A stretch of DNA of 64,000 nt from Staphylococcus debuckii (GTDB taxonomy: Bacteria; Bacillota; Bacilli; Staphylococcales; Staphylococcaceae): contig NZ_CP033460.1 in assembly GCF_003718735.1 (NCBI RefSeq), positions 930,001 to 994,000 of the forward strand. The letters are read 5' to 3'. The notes beneath the pieces are model-generated. The model searched no databases, was not told the DNA's origin, and saw only the letters and a list, made by a program, of their open reading frames with translations. A program made the translations under genes and the position numbers. This document shows positions 17,137-28,285 of this stretch, one piece after another (within the stretch, counting starts at the first letter, position 1; each line of letters begins with the position of its first letter).

Positions 17137-18069
17137 ATGGCTACAAAAAATGAAGAGATTTTACGTAAACCAGATTGGTTGAAGATTAAGCTGAACACGA
17201 ACGAAAACTATACCGGTCTGAAGAAGATGATGCGTGAGAAGAATTTACACACTGTTTGCGAAGAAGCAAAGTGTCCGAATATACATGAATGCTGGGGCGC
17301 ACGCCGTACAGCTACGTTTATGATTTTAGGAGCGGTATGTACACGTGCTTGCCGTTTCTGTGCAGTTAAGACAGGTTTACCGAACGAATTGGATTTAGGA
17401 GAACCAGAACGTGTTGCTGAATCAGTTGAGTTGATGAATTTGAAACACGTTGTTATCACAGCAGTAGCACGTGATGATTTAAGAGATGCGGGTTCAAATG
17501 TGTATGCTGGAACTGTCAGAAAAGTAAGAGAGCGTAATCCTTATACAACTATTGAAATCTTGCCTTCTGACATGGGCGGAGATTATGATGCGCTTGAAAC
17601 TTTAATGGCATCTAAACCTGATATTTTGAACCATAACATTGAAACAGTACGTCGCTTGACTCCAAGAGTGCGTGCACGTGCAACTTATGATCGTACATTA
17701 GAATTCTTAAGACGTTCCAAAGAATTACAACCGGATATTCCTACTAAATCAAGTATCATGGTAGGTTTAGGGGAAACAATTGAAGAACTTCACGAAACTA
17801 TGGACGACTTGCGTGCTGTAGACGTTGATATTTTGACAATTGGTCAATATTTACAACCTTCTCGTAAGCACTTGAAAGTTCAAAAATATTATTCTCCATT
17901 AGAATTCGGTAAATTGAGAAAAGTAGCAATGGACAAAGGATTTAAACATTGCCAAGCTGGTCCATTAGTCCGCAGTTCTTATCATGCTGATGAGCAAGTT
18001 AATGAAGCGGCTAAAGAAAGACAACGTATCGGTGATGAAAAATTAGAAGTAGCTAAAAATGAAGGGTAA
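17137..18069 (+). CDS. lipA: Lipoyl synthase
   Basis: A 310-residue radical-SAM enzyme that inserts two sulfurs into octanoyl groups on lipoyl domains (GcvH, pyruvate and 2-oxoglutarate dehydrogenases). The auxiliary cluster ligands are C-x4-C-x5-C ([12 protein letters not shown]), the radical-SAM cluster ligands are CTRACRFC, and the C-terminal RSSYHADE supplies the conserved serine ligand of the auxiliary cluster. Length is usual for Gram-positive LipA. GGAGGG lies before the ATG. It starts the conserved lipA-yutD-yutE-yutF neighbourhood known from Bacillus and Staphylococcus. Confidence 0.97.
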   Translation: MATKNEEILRKPDWLKIKLNTNENYTGLKKMMREKNLHTVCEEAKCPNIHECWGARRTATFMILGAVCTRACRFCAVKTGLPNELDLGEPERVAESVELMNLKHVVITAVARDDLRDAGSNVYAGTVRKVRERNPYTTIEILPSDMGGDYDALETLMASKPDILNHNIETVRRLTPRVRARATYDRTLEFLRRSKELQPDIPTKSSIMVGLGETIEELHETMDDLRAVDVDILTIGQYLQPSRKHLKVQKYYSPLEFGKLRKVAMDKGFKHCQAGPLVRSSYHADEQVNEAAKERQRIGDEKLEVAKNEG

Positions 18070-18151
18070 ATAGTAACTTTTTATAGTGAAGCAGAAAGGA
18101 AGCGGGTCAAATGACTCGTTTCTTTTATTTTAATAGATTGGGTTTTGAAGA

Positions 18152-18187
18152 CTTAGATGCCATAATGAATAAGGTATCTAAGTTTTT
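18152..18187 (+). terminator. Terminator between lipA and yutD
   Basis: CTTAGATGCC and GGTATCTAAG form a ten-base-pair stem (one G-T) with an 11-base loop and five T residues. A weaker hairpin (GAAGCGGGTC/GACTCGTTTC, near 18099-18122) precedes it. A TATAAT at about 18192 could start yutD transcription. Confidence 0.65.
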
Positions 18188-18252
18188 GTTGTATAATGAA
18201 GAATATATTAAAAAGTTGCGAAAGAATAATGAATATAGATTAGGTGAGAATA

Positions 18253-18645
18253 ATGATTAAAGCAGGAGATAAATACTTTGAATTAATAGAAGAATATCGT
18301 GATTGCTTTGATGAAGAGCAATTTGCAAGCCGTTATTCTGAAATTCTAGATAAATATGATTATGTAGTTGGAGATTACGGTTATGAACAATTACGTTTAA
18401 AAGGTTTTTATAGAGATTCAAATAAAAAAGCAGAAATCAGCAAACGTTTTTCAACTATCCAAGATTATTTATTAGAGTATTGTAATTTTGGTTGTGCTTA
18501 TTTCGTGTTGAGACGCATTCCTGAAAGAGAGCTAAAGCAATTGCGTGAATCAGAAGAGGAACAATTGGTTGATAATCCGTCTGACAAATTACATGATGTG
18601 AAAATTGAACCAAGTATTCCGAAAGAACAAGAATCCAAGCAATAA
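18253..18645 (+). CDS. YutD family protein (DUF1027)
   Basis: A 130-residue protein of the YutD family. The conserved core is DKYFELIEEYRDCFDEEQFASRYSEILDKYDYVVGDYGYEQLRLKGFY, followed by the Cys-containing LLEYCNFGCAYFVLRR and an acidic, variable tail. Function is not established; conservation with lipA and yutE/F across Firmicutes suggests a housekeeping role. The ATG at 18253 is preferred to GTG 18244, because AGGTGA lies seven bases before it. A bidirectional terminator follows. Confidence 0.85.
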   Translation: MIKAGDKYFELIEEYRDCFDEEQFASRYSEILDKYDYVVGDYGYEQLRLKGFYRDSNKKAEISKRFSTIQDYLLEYCNFGCAYFVLRRIPERELKQLRESEEEQLVDNPSDKLHDVKIEPSIPKEQESKQ

Positions 18646-18646
18646 T

Positions 18647-18698
18647 AAAGAGTTGAGGGCATGGATATAGTATAAGCATCCTGCTTCCTCAACTCTTT
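18647..18698. terminator. Bidirectional terminator between yutD and DUF3055
   Basis: AAAGAGTTGAGG and CCTCAACTCTTT form a perfect 12-base-pair stem with a long loop. The run of A before and T after serves both convergent genes. Confidence 0.75.
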
Positions 18699-18706
18699 TA
18701 ATTATA

Positions 18707-19000
18707 TTAATATTCACCGCTATCAAAAGTCCCGCTAGGTATAACATCCTTTAAGTATTCAGTGAGTTCTTCACCTTCAGCATCGCTGACGCCTAATACA
18801 TAAGCGACATATCCATCTTCAGCTAAATCATCCGGTCCGATAATACCAAATTTGTTGGTTTGCATATTTAATACTAAAACTTTGCCATAATGACGATTAG
18901 TTTGAAACATCATTAAATCATAACGACTTTCTTCACCAACCATGCCTACATACTGGACATCAGCTTCTTCGTTATCATCATATAAAAACATATCTATCAT
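18707..19000 (-). CDS. DUF3055 family protein
   Basis: A 97-residue acidic cytoplasmic protein (MIDMFLYDDNEEADVQYVG...) of the DUF3055 family, found in Bacillus and Staphylococcus next to the yut genes. It has no membrane segment, signal or catalytic motif. AAAGGAGCTGAAAAT precedes its ATG on the - strand. It is convergent with yutD and divergent from the HepT-like gene. Function is unknown. Confidence 0.85.
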   Translation of the reverse strand: MIDMFLYDDNEEADVQYVGMVGEESRYDLMMFQTNRHYGKVLVLNMQTNKFGIIGPDDLAEDGYVAYVLGVSDAEGEELTEYLKDVIPSGTFDSGEY

Positions 19001-19098
19001 ATTTTCAGCTCCTTTTAACAGCGTCTTTATGCAAGTGTATCTACTAATGAATTGTACTGCAAAGATGTGATATGATTGAAGAGAATAGGAGTGATAGC

Positions 19099-19530
19099 AT
19101 GTATTTTGTGGATAAAGAGAAATTAGAACTTAAATTAAATTATTTAAAACAATTAACAGAAGATTACCCAGAACAAAAAGAAAATCATTATGCATTTGAA
19201 AGAATTGCCCAAATGTTAATTGAGTCTTCTGTAGATATCGGAAACATGATTATTGATGGTTTTGTTTTAAGAGATCCTGGTAATTATAAAGATGTCATTG
19301 ATATTCTTGAATTGGAAAAAGTGATTTCTCCAAAAACAAAAGAAAGTATTAACCAAACTGTAGAGGTACGCAAACGCTTTGTACATCAATATGATCAGTT
19401 AGATTCTGAAGATTTAATTCCTTTGTTTGATGCATCACTTGAAGATTATCGTAATTTTATTGATGAAGTCATTCATTTTTTAAATAATGAAAATGTACCT
19501 GTGACAGCATTTGGAAAAGGAGAGCATTAA
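19099..19530 (+). CDS. HepT-like DUF86 protein (YutE type)
   Basis: A 143-residue helical protein of the DUF86/HepT family. It keeps the HepT RNase motif R-x4-H followed by Tyr (RKRFVHQY), and the preceding helical core with [10 protein letters not shown]. In HepT/MntA toxin-antitoxin systems the partner nucleotidyltransferase AMPylates that Tyr region. No MntA-like gene lies nearby. The orthologue yutE is a fixed member of the yut cluster, so a housekeeping RNA role is as likely as a toxin. The start at 19099 follows AGGAG; the upstream ATG 19072 lies before it. The NagD-like gene begins four bases after its stop. Confidence 0.8.
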   Translation: MYFVDKEKLELKLNYLKQLTEDYPEQKENHYAFERIAQMLIESSVDIGNMIIDGFVLRDPGNYKDVIDILELEKVISPKTKESINQTVEVRKRFVHQYDQLDSEDLIPLFDASLEDYRNFIDEVIHFLNNENVPVTAFGKGEH

Positions 19531-19534
19531 TTTC

Positions 19535-20314
19535 ATGAAACAATATAAAGGCTATTTGATTGATTTAGATGGAACAATGTATAAAGGTTCCGACGAAATT
19601 GATGGGGCGAAACAATTTATCGATTATTTAAATGAACACCATATTCCTCATCTTTTTGTGACGAATAATTCTACTAAAGTTCCAAGTGATGTAGTGAAAA
19701 AATTAGCAGGTTTCGGTATTGAAGCGAAACCAGAAGAAGTGATTACTTCAGCATTAGCAACTGCGGGATATATTAAAAAAGAAAATCCTAAAGCTTCTAT
19801 TTATGTTATCGGTGAAGGCGGCATCCGTAGTGCTTTATTAAATGCAGGTCTTACTTTAATTGATGATACCCATGTCGATTATGTAGTAGTAGGATTAGAT
19901 ACAAATGTAGATTATGATAAATTTGCACAAGCAACGTTAGGCGTACGCAATGGCGCTCAATTCATTTCTACTAACCAAGATATTTCAATACCTAATGAAC
20001 GCGGATTTTTACCAGGTAATGGGGCAATTACAAGTGTTATTACAGTATCCACTAAAGTTCAGCCGACTTTTATCGGCAAACCGCAACCAATTATTATGGA
20101 CATGGCGATGGAAATTATGAAATTGCCGAAAGACGAAGTAGCTATGGTCGGCGATTTATATGAAACAGATATTATGTCCGGTATCAATGCAGGTATTGAC
20201 ACGATTCATGTACAAACAGGTGTAACAAGCAAAGAAGAACTCGCACAAAAAGAAACACAACCAACTTATACATTCAAAGATTTGAATGAGGTACTAAATG
20301 AATTAGAAGGGTAG
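19535..20314 (+). CDS. NagD-like HAD hydrolase (YutF type)
   Basis: A 259-residue HAD phosphatase of the TIGR01457/NagD group. Motif I is DLDGTMYKG near residue 10, motif II is FVTNNSTK, the C2 cap spans about 75-180, and motifs III and IV are the Lys in FIGKPQPII and [10 protein letters not shown]. The family dephosphorylates small phosphorylated metabolites; the substrate is not set by sequence. The start at 19535 ([10 protein letters not shown]) gives the length usual in staphylococci and uses the AAAAGGAG inside the end of the previous gene, so the two are coupled. The next gene follows by eight bases. Confidence 0.9.
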   Translation: MKQYKGYLIDLDGTMYKGSDEIDGAKQFIDYLNEHHIPHLFVTNNSTKVPSDVVKKLAGFGIEAKPEEVITSALATAGYIKKENPKASIYVIGEGGIRSALLNAGLTLIDDTHVDYVVVGLDTNVDYDKFAQATLGVRNGAQFISTNQDISIPNERGFLPGNGAITSVITVSTKVQPTFIGKPQPIIMDMAMEIMKLPKDEVAMVGDLYETDIMSGINAGIDTIHVQTGVTSKEELAQKETQPTYTFKDLNEVLNELEG

Positions 20315-20322
20315 GTGTTACT

Positions 20323-21288
20323 ATGACCAAAGTGTTAGTGACACGGAAAGTACCAGATCGTTATATAGAACAGTTGAAAGAATTTGCGGAGGTTAAAATG
20401 TGGGACGAAGAATTTGTCCCTATGCCTCGCAAAGAATTCTTGGAAGAGTTGAAAGATGCAGATGCATGTTTCATTACTTTAAGTGAGAAAGTCAATGAAG
20501 AAACATTGGATGCCGCACCTAAATTGAAAATTATTGCCAATTTAGCTGTAGGTTATGACAACATTGATATCCCGTTAGCTGAAGAACGTGGTGTGACGGT
20601 TACCAATACGCCGGAAGTATTAACCGAAACCACAGCAGAACTAGGATTTACTTTGATGCTTGCAACAGCACGTAGAATTGTTGAAGCGGAACAATATATC
20701 CGAGACGGCAAATGGAAAAGTTGGGGTCCTTACCTTCTTGCTGGTAAAGATGTTCACGGTTCTAAAGTCGGAATTTTCGGGATGGGCGATATAGGCAGAG
20801 CATTTGCGCGTCGTCTGAAAGGTTTCGAAGCAAATGTAATGTATCATAACCGCAGCCGTCATCGTATTGCTGAGAAAGAACTAGGAGTATTATATGTCAG
20901 CTTTGATGAATTGCTTGAAAATAGCGATTTCGTAATCTGTACTGCACCATTAACACCAGAAACGAAAGATAAATTCGATCGCGCTGCATTTAAGAAAATG
21001 CGTAGTGATGCTATCTTTATCAATATCGGACGCGGTGCTACAGTTGTAGAAGAAGATTTAATTCAAGCGTTAGAAGAAGGCGATATTGCCGGTGCTGGTT
21101 TAGATGTATTCAGAGAAGAACCGATTGTACCAGATCATCCTTTATTGAAATTATCTAATGCAGTGGTATTACCGCACATCGGCAGTGCTTCTGTTGTAAC
21201 AAGAGATAGAATGATTCAGCTATCTGTTAATAATGTGAAAGCTGTGTTGCAAGGACACCCGCCTATCACACCTGTAACAGATAAATAA
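20323..21288 (+). CDS. D-2-hydroxyacid dehydrogenase (glyoxylate/hydroxypyruvate reductase type)
   Basis: A 321-residue NAD(P)-dependent enzyme of the D-isomer-specific 2-hydroxyacid dehydrogenase family. The Rossmann motif is GIFGMGDIGRAFARR; the catalytic residues lie in NIGRGATVVEEDL (Arg), REEPIVPDHPL (Glu) and LPHIGSAS (His). It is closest in pattern to GyaR/glycerate dehydrogenase enzymes that reduce glyoxylate or hydroxypyruvate. The NVGYDNID segment places the substrate-binding loop as usual. It ends the run that starts with the HepT-like gene and is closed by a clear terminator. Confidence 0.88.
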   Translation: MTKVLVTRKVPDRYIEQLKEFAEVKMWDEEFVPMPRKEFLEELKDADACFITLSEKVNEETLDAAPKLKIIANLAVGYDNIDIPLAEERGVTVTNTPEVLTETTAELGFTLMLATARRIVEAEQYIRDGKWKSWGPYLLAGKDVHGSKVGIFGMGDIGRAFARRLKGFEANVMYHNRSRHRIAEKELGVLYVSFDELLENSDFVICTAPLTPETKDKFDRAAFKKMRSDAIFINIGRGATVVEEDLIQALEEGDIAGAGLDVFREEPIVPDHPLLKLSNAVVLPHIGSASVVTRDRMIQLSVNNVKAVLQGHPPITPVTDK

Positions 21289-21296
21289 TTAGATTG

Positions 21297-21337
21297 AGCA
21301 GCATTTCTCTTTTGAATAAATTGAGAATGCTGCTTTT
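21297..21337 (+). terminator. Terminator after the hydroxyacid dehydrogenase
   Basis: AGCAGCATTTCTC pairs with GAGAATGCTGCT (one bulge), followed by five T residues. Confidence 0.85.
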
Positions 21338-21579
21338 TATTATTTTTTTCTTTCTACATCTTAAGAATGATGGAGAAAATAAAAGTGAGTATTACAATAA
21401 TGTTATAGATATAAATATTACCTTTTTGTATGGTTAGAAGTAAACTAAATGAGTAAATTTTTTTAGACGAAGCAAAAATTTCTGTATCAAGTGAATTTAT
21501 TTGATTGTTAAACGCCCGCCTATCAAGAGGTAGAGCGATTGGAAGCGGTTATTTTTTTCTCTATTCATGACCAATATAA

Positions 21580-21608
21580 TTGAAAAATAATGTGAAAAAC
21601 ATTATAAT
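21580..21608 (+). promoter_or_regulatory. dlt operon promoter
   Basis: TTGAAA (21580-21585), exactly 17 bases, and a perfect TATAAT (21603-21608), about 97 bases before dltX. This is the only near-consensus sigma-A promoter in the 416-base gap before the operon. The rest of that gap is AT-rich and holds a small bulged stem-loop (CGCCTATC with GGTAGAGCG, 21517-21537) of unknown role. Confidence 0.8.
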
Positions 21609-21704
21609 GAATTATATTTTTGTTGAATTAGGGTAGTAGTTTATTAAGAAACTTCCATGTCACACTTGTACCAAGAAAAATTAATATAGCAAGAGGGGTG
21701 CTAC

Positions 21705-21857
21705 ATGAAATCCAAAGAACCCGAAACAAAATTAGAAACATTTCAAAAGTTAAAGCCATATTTATTAACTGCTCTTTATTTAGCGATATTCATTACTCTA
21801 TACCTAATATATGGATCAGGAGACACGCATAATAACTTTATTTACAATGAATTCTAA
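21705..21857 (+). CDS. dltX: DltX, small membrane component of teichoic acid D-alanylation
   Basis: A 50-residue protein read directly from the sequence. One membrane helix (residues about 18-36, PYLLTALYLAIFITLYLIYG) is followed by the strictly conserved C-terminal FIYNEF. In the D-alanylation machinery DltX works with DltB and DltD, and its C-terminal Tyr motif is thought to carry D-Ala across the membrane. GAGGGG precedes the ATG and dltA follows 15 bases after the stop. Confidence 0.95.
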   Translation: MKSKEPETKLETFQKLKPYLLTALYLAIFITLYLIYGSGDTHNNFIYNEF

Positions 21858-21872
21858 TTAAAGGAGAAAGTT

Positions 21873-23327
21873 ATGAAAGATATTATTAATGTATTAAAAA
21901 GCATTGTTAAAGAGAAACCTGATAATATTGCTGTAAGACATACAAATGAGACATTGTCTTACCAAGAATTAGATGATTTATCAGACCGCCTTGCTTTCTT
22001 AATTAAAGAAAGTCAGCAACCGATAGTCCTATACGGACATATGTCTCCTTATATGATTGTCGGCATGATAGGGGCTATTAAAGCAGGTTGCGGTTATGTA
22101 CCTATAGATACATCAGTGCCTGATGATCGTACAGCTATGATTATCGAAAAGGCGGCGCCAGAATACATTTTAGATGCAAGTCAAGAAGCATTTGATTTTC
22201 AACGTGGCAAAGTTATTACAATTGAAGATATTCAGAACACGACACTATCTGAACCTGTTGAATCACGCATGTCACCAGAAGATATTGTTTATACGATTTT
22301 TACTTCAGGTTCTACAGGAGAGCCAAAGGGTGTACAAATTCAGTACAGCAGTTTAATTGAATTTGCAGAGTGGATGAACGACTTAAATCAATTAGGAGAA
22401 GACCAAGAATGGTTGAATCAAGCGCCATTTTCGTTTGATTTATCAGTGATGGCGATTTACCCTTGTCTCTTTACAGGCGGCACATTGAACCTAGTAGATA
22501 AAGACATGATCAAGAAACCGAAGCTCTTAAATGATATGTTGCAGCAGACACCGATAAATGTTTGGGTCTCTACACCTTCATTTATTGAAATGTGCTTATT
22601 GTTGCCTACTTTAGAGGAAAAACAATATCCAAGTCTGAAAGAATTCTTCTTCTGTGGTGAAATTTTACCGCACAGAACAGCTAAAGCACTTACAGAACGT
22701 TTCCCATCAGCAGTGATTTATAATACTTATGGACCGACTGAAGCAACTGTGGCGGTGACAAGTGTCCAAATCACACCAGAAATCTTGGAACAATACAATC
22801 CGCTTCCAGTGGGACAAGCAAGACCTGGAACAACTTTATCTACAACAGATGAAGGTGAACTTGTGATTGCAGGAAACAGCGTCAGTGCAGGTTATTTAAA
22901 AAACAAAGAAAAGACAGATGCAGTATTTAGCTTAGAAGGCGATACACGTACTTATCATTCAGGTGATAAGGCGAAATTCGAAGATCAACAATGGTTCATT
23001 CAAGGACGTATTGATTTTCAAATTAAAATGAACGGTTACCGTATGGAACTTGAAGAAATTGAAACTATTTTACGTCAATCAGAGCACGTCAGAGAAGCAA
23101 TCGTGGTTCCTATTTACAAAAACGGCAAAGTCACACAATTGATTGGTGCAGTAGTACCAGCAGAAACAGTGGAAGATAATGCAGAACTTTCACACGCAAT
23201 CAAAACTGATTTGAAATCCAGCTTACCTGAATACATGATTCCAAGAAAATTTGTGTGGATGGATCAGTTACCATTAACTTCGAATGGTAAAATAGACCGT
23301 AAGAAAATAGCAGAGGAATTGAATTAA
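21873..23327 (+). CDS. dltA: D-alanine--D-alanyl carrier protein ligase
   Basis: A 484-residue adenylate-forming enzyme that activates D-alanine with ATP and loads it onto DltC. The phosphate-binding motif [10 protein letters not shown] is at 144-153; further core motifs are [18 protein letters not shown] and the C-terminal [20 protein letters not shown], with the catalytic Lys in [13 protein letters not shown]. Length is usual for DltA. AAGGAG precedes the ATG. The stop overlaps dltB by one base (TAATG), so the products are made together. D-alanylation lowers wall charge and protects against cationic peptides. Confidence 0.97.
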   Translation: MKDIINVLKSIVKEKPDNIAVRHTNETLSYQELDDLSDRLAFLIKESQQPIVLYGHMSPYMIVGMIGAIKAGCGYVPIDTSVPDDRTAMIIEKAAPEYILDASQEAFDFQRGKVITIEDIQNTTLSEPVESRMSPEDIVYTIFTSGSTGEPKGVQIQYSSLIEFAEWMNDLNQLGEDQEWLNQAPFSFDLSVMAIYPCLFTGGTLNLVDKDMIKKPKLLNDMLQQTPINVWVSTPSFIEMCLLLPTLEEKQYPSLKEFFFCGEILPHRTAKALTERFPSAVIYNTYGPTEATVAVTSVQITPEILEQYNPLPVGQARPGTTLSTTDEGELVIAGNSVSAGYLKNKEKTDAVFSLEGDTRTYHSGDKAKFEDQQWFIQGRIDFQIKMNGYRMELEEIETILRQSEHVREAIVVPIYKNGKVTQLIGAVVPAETVEDNAELSHAIKTDLKSSLPEYMIPRKFVWMDQLPLTSNGKIDRKKIAEELN

Positions 23328-24541
23328 TGACACCATATGGCACATTCACCTTTTTCTTAATTGCTTTTATCTTGCTCATACCGGTTATTATATTAGGATT
23401 TTTAGGTAAGCGAAGCTATATTTATAACGGTATTAGCACAGCAATAATGATAGTTATTATTTTTTCATCCGATAAATTGAATTTTTTCGGAAATAAATAT
23501 TTGAGTGTACAGCTAGTTAGTTTTATCATTTATATATTATGGCAAGCAGCTTTGATTATGTGGTATTACTACTCACGCCCGAAAAATAATTCATTTATTA
23601 AATTCTTTATCGTGATGGCCTTGTCTATCTTGCCACTTGCCTTAGTAAAGATATTTTCAAGTTCGTGGTTAGGTGGCCAACAAATCCAATTTCATGAGCA
23701 CAAGTTAATTGAATTCATCGGTTTCCTAGGGATTTCCTATGTTACCTTTAAAAGTGTTCAGCTGATTATGGAAATTAGAGATGGTTCGATTAAAGAAATT
23801 AAATTAGGAAAACTCTTCCAATTTATTTCTTTCTTCCCAACGATTTCGTCCGGTCCTATCGACCGTTACAAACGTTTCGTAAAAGATGATAAAAAAGTTC
23901 CGACTGGAAATGAATATCGAGAGCTGATTTTAAAAGCAATTCATATGATTATGCTCGGCTTCTTATATAAATATATTATCGCGTACTTTGTAAATCAATA
24001 CGGCGTAATGCCGTTGCAAATGCATCTTCATGGATTTGTTAAATATTGGTTATATATGTATGCCTATAGCATGTATTTATTCTTTGATTTCGCTGGATAT
24101 AGTTTATTCGCGATAGCAGTGAGTTATATATATGGTATCAAGACACCGCCGAACTTCAATCAACCATTCAAGTCTAGAAATATTAAAGATTTCTGGAACA
24201 GATGGTATATGACTTTATCATTCTGGTTCCGCGATTGTATTTATATGAGATCTTTATTCTTTATGTCTAAAAAGAAATTATTGAAAAGCCAATTCGCTAT
24301 GTCTAATATTGCTTTCTTCCTGAACTTTTTCATCATGGGAGTTTGGCACGGACTAGAAGTGTATTACATTGTTTATGGACTCTACCATGCGGCCTTATTC
24401 ATCGGCTATGGTTATTATGAACGTTGGCGCAAGAAACATCCGCCACGTTGGCAAAATGGTTTTACAACCGCACTAAGTGTTATCATTACATTCCACTTTG
24501 TCACATTCGGATTCTTAATTTTTTCAGGAAAACTGATTTAA
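23327..24541 (+). CDS. dltB: DltB, MBOAT-family D-alanine transfer protein
   Basis: A 404-residue polytopic membrane protein of the MBOAT family with about eleven hydrophobic segments. The catalytic histidine is in MGVWHGLE (H341), and the upstream region FFPTISSGPIDRYKRF, including an Arg/Lys-rich part, is conserved in DltB. It accepts D-Ala from DltC on the inside and passes it on at the outer face with DltX and DltD. It overlaps dltA by one base, and dltC follows after a 21-base gap with AAAAAGGAG. Confidence 0.97.
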   Translation: MTPYGTFTFFLIAFILLIPVIILGFLGKRSYIYNGISTAIMIVIIFSSDKLNFFGNKYLSVQLVSFIIYILWQAALIMWYYYSRPKNNSFIKFFIVMALSILPLALVKIFSSSWLGGQQIQFHEHKLIEFIGFLGISYVTFKSVQLIMEIRDGSIKEIKLGKLFQFISFFPTISSGPIDRYKRFVKDDKKVPTGNEYRELILKAIHMIMLGFLYKYIIAYFVNQYGVMPLQMHLHGFVKYWLYMYAYSMYLFFDFAGYSLFAIAVSYIYGIKTPPNFNQPFKSRNIKDFWNRWYMTLSFWFRDCIYMRSLFFMSKKKLLKSQFAMSNIAFFLNFFIMGVWHGLEVYYIVYGLYHAALFIGYGYYERWRKKHPPRWQNGFTTALSVIITFHFVTFGFLIFSGKLI

Positions 24542-25950
<1,409 letters not shown>

Positions 25951-25959
25951 TTTGAATGG

Positions 25960-26005
25960 AAGAGGCAAGATACAATGATAAAACGTTGTATCTTGCCTCT
26001 TTACT
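25960..26005 (+). terminator. dlt operon terminator
   Basis: AAGAGGCAAGATACAA and TTGTATCTTGCCTCTT form a perfect 16-base-pair stem with a ten-base loop. The T tract is interrupted (TTACTTTT). Confidence 0.85.
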
Positions 26006-26012
26006 TTTGAAT

Positions 26013-26031
26013 TATACCCTATAAGGGTATA
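26013..26031. promoter_or_regulatory. Palindromic metal-regulator operator upstream of copB
   Basis: The arms TATACCCT and AGGGTATA are perfect inverted repeats around ATA. The TACCC/GGGTA core is the pattern of CsoR-family copper operators; a CueR-type site is the other option. TTGAAT lies just before it and TATAGA and TATACT just after, so a bound repressor would cover the promoter. Confidence 0.6.
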
Positions 26032-26130
26032 GACGAGTATACTATTCAAGTACCATAAAAATAATGAGCGCTTTTTGTGTTTAATAGATACTTAAAGTTA
26101 ATTGTGAAGATAGGAGAAAGGAGTTTTAGT

Positions 26131-28155
26131 ATGGCGCAAAAACATGACTCAATGCACATGCATGATCACCATAATATGCATCATCAAAATCATATGGGTC
26201 ACCACCATCATGGCGATTTTAAAAAGAAATTTTTAATCTCATTAATATTTGCGCTTCCTATTATTATTTTATCGCCGATGATGGGTCTGCACTTGCCATT
26301 TCAATTTAAAGGTTCTGATTGGGTAGTATTAGTATTTGCTACCATTCTGTTCTTTTATGGGGGTCATCCTTTCTTATCAGGAGCTAAAGATGAATTGAAA
26401 GAGAAAAAGCCAGGTATGATGACACTTATTGCTTTAGGTATAACTGTCGCATATATCTATAGTCTATATGCATTCTATCTTAATCATTTTAGTAATACTT
26501 CTTCTCATGCTATGGACTTTTTCTGGGAACTAGCAACTTTAATTATCATTATGTTGTTAGGTCACTGGATTGAAATGAATGCTGTAGGCAATGCAGGCAA
26601 CGCTTTGGAGAAAATGGCAGAGCTGTTACCAAATAAAGCAGTTAAAGTAGATAAAGACGGCAACCATGAAACAATCCAAACTTCTGATATAAAAGATGGG
26701 GACATCATTGAAGTCAAATCTGGAGACAGTATACCCGCAGATGGTATTATTATCAAAGGAAGTACTGATGTAGATGAATCATTAGTAACTGGCGAATCCA
26801 AGAAGATTCCGAAACATATCGATGACAAGGTTATTGGCGGTGCGGTTAATGGCTCAGGTACAATTCAAGTAAAAGTTTCTGCTGTAGGAGGGCAAGGCTA
26901 TTTATCACAAGTAATGGAAATGGTTAATCAAGCGCAAGATGATAAGTCTCGAGCAGAACTTTTATCTGATAAAGTTGCAGGATACCTCTTTTATTTTGCG
27001 GTAAGTGCAGGTCTTATTGCATTTATCGTATGGATACTGATTACCCATAATATTGATTTCGCACTTGAGAGATTGGTAACGGTATTGGTAATAGCATGTC
27101 CGCATGCATTGGGCTTGGCTATACCGTTAGTTACTGCACGTTCAACTTCAATTGGTGCGCATAATGGTCTTATTATTAAGAATAGAGAAGCTATAGAGAT
27201 TGCGCAGCATTTAAACTATGTCATGATGGATAAAACAGGTACTTTAACTAAAGGTGTGTTTACAGTTAATCACTATGAAAGTTTAAATAGTCATTTAACA
27301 GATGACGAAGTATTGCAATTATTTGCATCATTAGAAAGTGCCTCTAATCATCCGTTAGCAACTGGTATTATTGAATATGCAAAATCTAAAGAAGTTAAAA
27401 TTGAAAATCCAGAAGATGTTCAGACAATTTCGGGTGTGGGATTAGAAGGAAAAGTGAATGGACATAGTATTAAGATTGTTAATGAATCGTATTTGAAAAA
27501 GCATCAATTTAAACATGATGAATCATTATTTACACGTTGGGCAGAAAAAGGTAACTCAATCAGCTACTTGATTGAAGGTGATTCCGTTGTTGGTTTTATT
27601 GCTCAAGGTGATCAAATCAAAGAAAGTTCTAAACAAATGGTTTCAGATTTAATAGAACAAAATATTACTCCTGTAATGTTGACGGGGGATAATCAAGAAG
27701 CAGCTAAGAGTGTTGCAAAAGAATTAGGAATTAAAAATGTCCACTCTGAATTATTGCCGGAAGATAAGGAAACCATCATACAAAATTATCAAAAAGATGG
27801 GAGTAAAGTTATGATGGTGGGAGATGGTATTAATGATGCACCTAGTTTAGTTAGAGCAGATATTGGAGCCGCAATTGGAGCAGGTACAGATGTTGCAATA
27901 GATTCTGCTGATATTATCATCGTCAAAAGTAATCCTATTGATATTATTCATTTCCTTACACTATCTAAAAATACAATGCGTAAAATGGTCCAAAACCTTT
28001 GGTGGGGTGCTGGGTATAATATTATTGCAGTACCACTAGCAGCGGGTGTATTAGCATCTGCAGGTTTGACACTATCACCGGCAGTAGGAGCTGTGTTAAT
28101 GTCGCTCAGTACTATAATTGTCGCAATTAATGCCTTTACATTAAAATTGGATTGA
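26131..28155 (+). CDS. copB: CopB-type copper-exporting P1B ATPase
   Basis: A 674-residue P-type ATPase. The cytoplasmic N-terminus is rich in His and Met ([19 protein letters not shown]) and has no CxxC metal domain. The membrane motif is CPH (C323-P324-H325), which defines the P1B-3/CopB group; later motifs are LVTGES, the phosphorylation site DKTGT at D367, SNHPLA and GDGINDAPS. It should export copper from the cytoplasm. The start at 26131 follows GGAGAAAGGAG; a longer start at 26077 has no such site. No copA, copZ or csoR is next to it. In staphylococci copB is often an acquired copper-resistance gene. Confidence 0.92.
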   Translation: MAQKHDSMHMHDHHNMHHQNHMGHHHHGDFKKKFLISLIFALPIIILSPMMGLHLPFQFKGSDWVVLVFATILFFYGGHPFLSGAKDELKEKKPGMMTLIALGITVAYIYSLYAFYLNHFSNTSSHAMDFFWELATLIIIMLLGHWIEMNAVGNAGNALEKMAELLPNKAVKVDKDGNHETIQTSDIKDGDIIEVKSGDSIPADGIIIKGSTDVDESLVTGESKKIPKHIDDKVIGGAVNGSGTIQVKVSAVGGQGYLSQVMEMVNQAQDDKSRAELLSDKVAGYLFYFAVSAGLIAFIVWILITHNIDFALERLVTVLVIACPHALGLAIPLVTARSTSIGAHNGLIIKNREAIEIAQHLNYVMMDKTGTLTKGVFTVNHYESLNSHLTDDEVLQLFASLESASNHPLATGIIEYAKSKEVKIENPEDVQTISGVGLEGKVNGHSIKIVNESYLKKHQFKHDESLFTRWAEKGNSISYLIEGDSVVGFIAQGDQIKESSKQMVSDLIEQNITPVMLTGDNQEAAKSVAKELGIKNVHSELLPEDKETIIQNYQKDGSKVMMVGDGINDAPSLVRADIGAAIGAGTDVAIDSADIIIVKSNPIDIIHFLTLSKNTMRKMVQNLWWGAGYNIIAVPLAAGVLASAGLTLSPAVGAVLMSLSTIIVAINAFTLKLD

Positions 28156-28162
28156 ATTTTGA

Positions 28163-28194
28163 AACTCGAGCTGTCTTAGCAGTTCGAGTTTTTT
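28163..28194 (+). terminator. copB terminator
   Basis: AACTCGAGCTG pairs with CAGTTCGAGTT (one G-T) around TCTTAG, followed by a T run. Confidence 0.85.
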
Positions 28195-28233
28195 ACGTTT
28201 ATTAAACAGTAATTCAGAAAATGAAAAAAGTTA

Positions 28234-28264
28234 TTGACCTTTACGTCACGTAAAGCTTTAAGAT
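28234..28264 (+). promoter_or_regulatory. MerR-type promoter with 19-base spacer and operator
   Basis: TTGACC (28234-28239) and TAAGAT (28259-28264) are 19 bases apart, the overlong spacing of MerR-controlled promoters. A perfect 17-base palindrome, CTTTACGTCACGTAAAG (28239-28255), fills the spacer. It lies directly before the MerR gene, so autoregulation by DNA distortion is likely. Confidence 0.8.
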
Positions 28265-28285
28265 AAAAATATAGGAGGTGACACA

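Noticed and set aside
26013..28264. copB controlled by the MerR/TipAS protein encoded next to it
   Set aside because: The copB operator (TATACCCT arms) and the MerR operator (CTTTACGT arms) are unlike each other, and a TipAS domain binds drugs, not copper.
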